Below, piece after piece: positions 18,340 through 20,250 of a stretch of 20,250 bases of DNA. Positions within the stretch are counted from its first letter, which is position 1; each line of letters opens with the position of its first letter. This stretch comes from Burkholderiales bacterium (GTDB taxonomy: Bacteria > Pseudomonadota > Gammaproteobacteria > Burkholderiales > JAEUMW01). Made by a program: the position numbers and the translations under genes. The notes under the pieces were generated by a model. That model was not told the origin of the DNA. It made no database searches and saw only the letters and a program-made list of their open reading frames with translations. The DNA lies in the NCBI GenBank assembly GCA_016791285.1, contig JAEUMX010000405.1:1-20250 (forward strand), in the 5' to 3' direction.

Positions 18340-20250
18340 TCAGCTTTCTTCGGCGTCGACCGTGCTCTCGGCGTGCTTCGCTCGCGGCTCCGACGCGTCG
18401 GACACTTGCAGCTTGCGCAGCCGTGCGGTCTTCTTCTGCTGGTGCGACTGCATGCGCAGCAGCACGTCGGTCAGGAAGCGCAGCGTTTCGCGGATATAGG
18501 GTCCCTTGTTGAGCATGACGCACTCCGCGCGGCTCGCCATCGCGGCGTCGGTGACCTCGGCGCGCGAGGGCAGGCCGCCCTTCGCGAGCGATTCGAGCAC
18601 CTGTGTCGCCCAGATGACGGGCACGTGCGCCGCTTCGCACAGCCACAGAATCTCCTCCTGCACCTCGGACAGCCGCTCGAATCCGACTTCCACACCGAGA
18701 TCGCCGCGCGCCACCATGATGGCCACCGGCGGGCGGCGCATCGCACCGAGGAGGAGGGCGGGGAGACGGTTGAATGCCGCCTGGGTCTCGATCTTGAGCA
18801 CGACTCCGAGCCGCGGCGCCTCGATGCGAGCGAGCTGCGCGTGCAGGGCGTCGATGTCCTCCGGGCGCTGCACGAAGGAGAACGCGACCATGTCGCCGTG
18901 TTTTGCCACGAACGCGAGATCCTCGATGTCCTTGTCCGTGAGCGCGGGCAGCCGCAGGATCGAGTCGGGGAGGTTGATGCCCTTCTCGCCGCGCAGCTTG
19001 GCCACGCCTCCCACCGCACTGGCGATCTCTACGCGCAGTCGGTCCTCGGTGACGCCGCGGATCACGCCGCTGATCTTGCCGTCGTCGAAGAGAATCCGCT
19101 CGCCCACGCGGACGCTGTGAAACACTTCGGGCAGAGAGCAGCTGAGCGTGGCCGGTTCCACGACATTGCCCTCTTCGTCGTGCACTGCGTCGCGACCGGG
19201 TTCGTCGCCGCGCACCACGTCGAGCAGGTCGCCTTCGCGCAGCGGCATCCACTGTGGCGCGGGCGGGAGTGCGCCGATCGATCCCTTGGCCACCGTCTTG
19301 CCCTTGCGCACGAGCTTGAGCGGCGTGTCCGGCACGACGTAGGCGGTGAAGTCGGTTGCGCAGGTGCACTCGCCCTTCCTGGCGGCGACGACTTGCAGCG
19401 AGCGTGCGCGACCGCGCGTGTCGGTGAGCTCGATCACGTCGCCGGCCTTCGCTGCGCCGACGATGTCACCATTGACCGGAATGCCGGGCTCGTCCTGCTC
19501 GACCTCGTCGGGCTCGGAGACGAAGCGTACGCGCGCCGGTTCGACCACCTTGCCGAGGCGATCCCGCTCGGGGCGCCACTTGGCGACCTGCGGCCCGGGC
19601 GCGATGTCTCCGGTGCGCAGCTTGGGGCCCGCCAGATCGAACGAGACGCGGCATGACCGTCCCGCCTCGCGCTCGGCGCGCCGCAGGTGCTTCAGCATGC
19701 GCTCCCACACGCGCGGCGAATCGTGTGCGCAGTTGATGCGCGCGACCTGCATGCCGCCGGCCACGAGATCGCGGATAAGGTCCGGATCGTCGGCCGCCTC
19801 GCTCGGCATCGTCACCATGATGCGCGTCTTGTTGCCTGCGCTGCACGGACCGAGGACAGCGTTGGCGTGCTCGGCGAGTACCGCATCGCCGGTATCGAAG
19901 TTGATGGCAGGCGCGGCCCGGGTCTGCGTGGGCGCGGGTTGCCCGCGCAGCGCGTAAAGCGCCGCGAGTACGGCATTGAGCGACGCCAGAACATGCGCCT
20001 CCATCCGCCCCAGCGAGCTCAAGCCCAGGCGGCTCAGGTCGTCCTGCAGGGGCCGCACGTCGTGCCGGCGCACCGCCAGATAGTGGATGAGGTTGTAGGC
20101 GCTCTCGCGCAGTTCGGGCGCGGTCAGACCGAGCTCGAATCCATATTCATCCTCGGCCGCGAGCGCCGCGCGGTGCAGTTGCTCGACCCCGCGCGTGGCG
20201 CGCTCGATCAGCAGTCCGCGTGTGATCTCCTCGTCGGTATAGCGCTTGTG
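18340..20250 (-). CDS. Pyruvate-kinase-like protein with N-terminal extension (5' end beyond window)
   Basis: The reading frame is open to the right edge, so the start lies outside; 636 residues are visible. A helical N-terminal region (HYLAVRRHDVRPLQ, LSSLGRMEAHVLASLNAVL) precedes a pyruvate-kinase core. This core contains KTRIMVTMPSEAADDPDLIRDLVAGGMQVARINCAHD, FDLAGPKLRTG, LKIETQAAFNRLPALL, IMVARGDLGVEVGFE, and PVIWATQVLESLAKGGLPSRAEVTDAA. The metal/substrate Lys-Glu region and RGDLGVE are kept. The usual SGETA stretch reads NKGPY and the protein then stops after a short Lys-rich tail, so the C-terminal regulatory domain of normal pyruvate kinases is absent. The B-domain region is expanded, at roughly 180-300 of the visible chain. 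It may be a true kinase lacking allostery or a phosphoenolpyruvate-using relative; classical PykA or PykF is unlikely. Confidence 0.85.
   Translation of the reverse strand, partial: HKRYTDEEITRGLLIERATRGVEQLHRAALAAEDEYGFELGLTAPELRESAYNLIHYLAVRRHDVRPLQDDLSRLGLSSLGRMEAHVLASLNAVLAALYALRGQPAPTQTRAAPAINFDTGDAVLAEHANAVLGPCSAGNKTRIMVTMPSEAADDPDLIRDLVAGGMQVARINCAHDSPRVWERMLKHLRRAEREAGRSCRVSFDLAGPKLRTGDIAPGPQVAKWRPERDRLGKVVEPARVRFVSEPDEVEQDEPGIPVNGDIVGAAKAGDVIELTDTRGRARSLQVVAARKGECTCATDFTAYVVPDTPLKLVRKGKTVAKGSIGALPPAPQWMPLREGDLLDVVRGDEPGRDAVHDEEGNVVEPATLSCSLPEVFHSVRVGERILFDDGKISGVIRGVTEDRLRVEIASAVGGVAKLRGEKGINLPDSILRLPALTDKDIEDLAFVAKHGDMVAFSFVQRPEDIDALHAQLARIEAPRLGVVLKIETQAAFNRLPALLLGAMRRPPVAIMVARGDLGVEVGFERLSEVQEEILWLCEAAHVPVIWATQVLESLAKGGLPSRAEVTDAAMASRAECVMLNKGPYIRETLRFLTDVLLRMQSHQQKKTARLRKLQVSDASEPRAKHAESTVDAEES

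Noticed and set aside
17338..19656. A 772-codon plus-strand open frame over the dehydrogenase and pyruvate-kinase-like genes
   Set aside because: It is out of frame with the dehydrogenase and antisense to the kinase-like gene; both of those have strong motifs.

Overview
The window is GC-rich (well over 60% by eye), with the codon use, GTG/TTG starts and family content typical of a betaproteobacterium (Burkholderiales, Rhodocyclales or a relative). DUF1840, DUF3014, DUF3141 and an orphan Hcp fit that group. This assignment is inference from family content; no rRNA or other marker gene is present.

Left end (1 to about 2600) is a patchwork of mobile-DNA debris. It holds a REP-associated Y1 (HUH) transposase broken by two frameshifts and enclosed by a 23-bp inverted repeat. 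That element abuts the N-terminal 56 codons of an IS110-family transposase, whose structured leader is kept. Next come a small AT-richer membrane protein gene, a DsbA-like thioredoxin-fold gene lying between further GGGGTCAG/CTGACCC-type repeats, and a DUF3024 gene.

Middle (3083 to 12777) is a tightly packed plus-strand series. It encodes an MFS carrier resembling the NTP/NDP-exchange type, an orphan Hcp, a Tat-exported aldo/keto reductase, and an OpuC/OpuB-type fusion of substrate-binding protein and permease. A type VII toxin-antitoxin pair (MntA/HepT) follows, then two exported proteins of unknown function, a DUF3141 protein that looks like a PhaC-type Cys-Asp-His alpha/beta hydrolase, and a DUF1840 protein.

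The most striking part is 12860 to 15870. Five closely spaced or overlapping plus-strand genes encode a membrane-anchored zinc-ribbon protein, a ThiF-type E1, an 84-residue ubiquitin-like protein ending in Ala-Gly, an E2 with the HPN motif and a catalytic cysteine at eukaryotic spacing, and a JAMM isopeptidase with an Rpn11-like motif. This is a complete predicted ubiquitin-like conjugation and deconjugation pathway. It is related in logic to the bacterial Bil-type operons, but differs in gene order (E1-Ubl-E2-DUB), in having a short single-ThiF E1, and in carrying four-cysteine zinc ribbons on the E1, the E2 and the membrane protein.

Right end: two minus-strand envelope genes (DUF3014 and a small exported protein with a C-terminal membrane helix) converge on the Ubl cluster. 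A plus-strand lactate/malate dehydrogenase-family gene then converges on a large pyruvate-kinase-like gene that runs off the right edge. I see no tRNA, rRNA, CRISPR array or complete insertion sequence.
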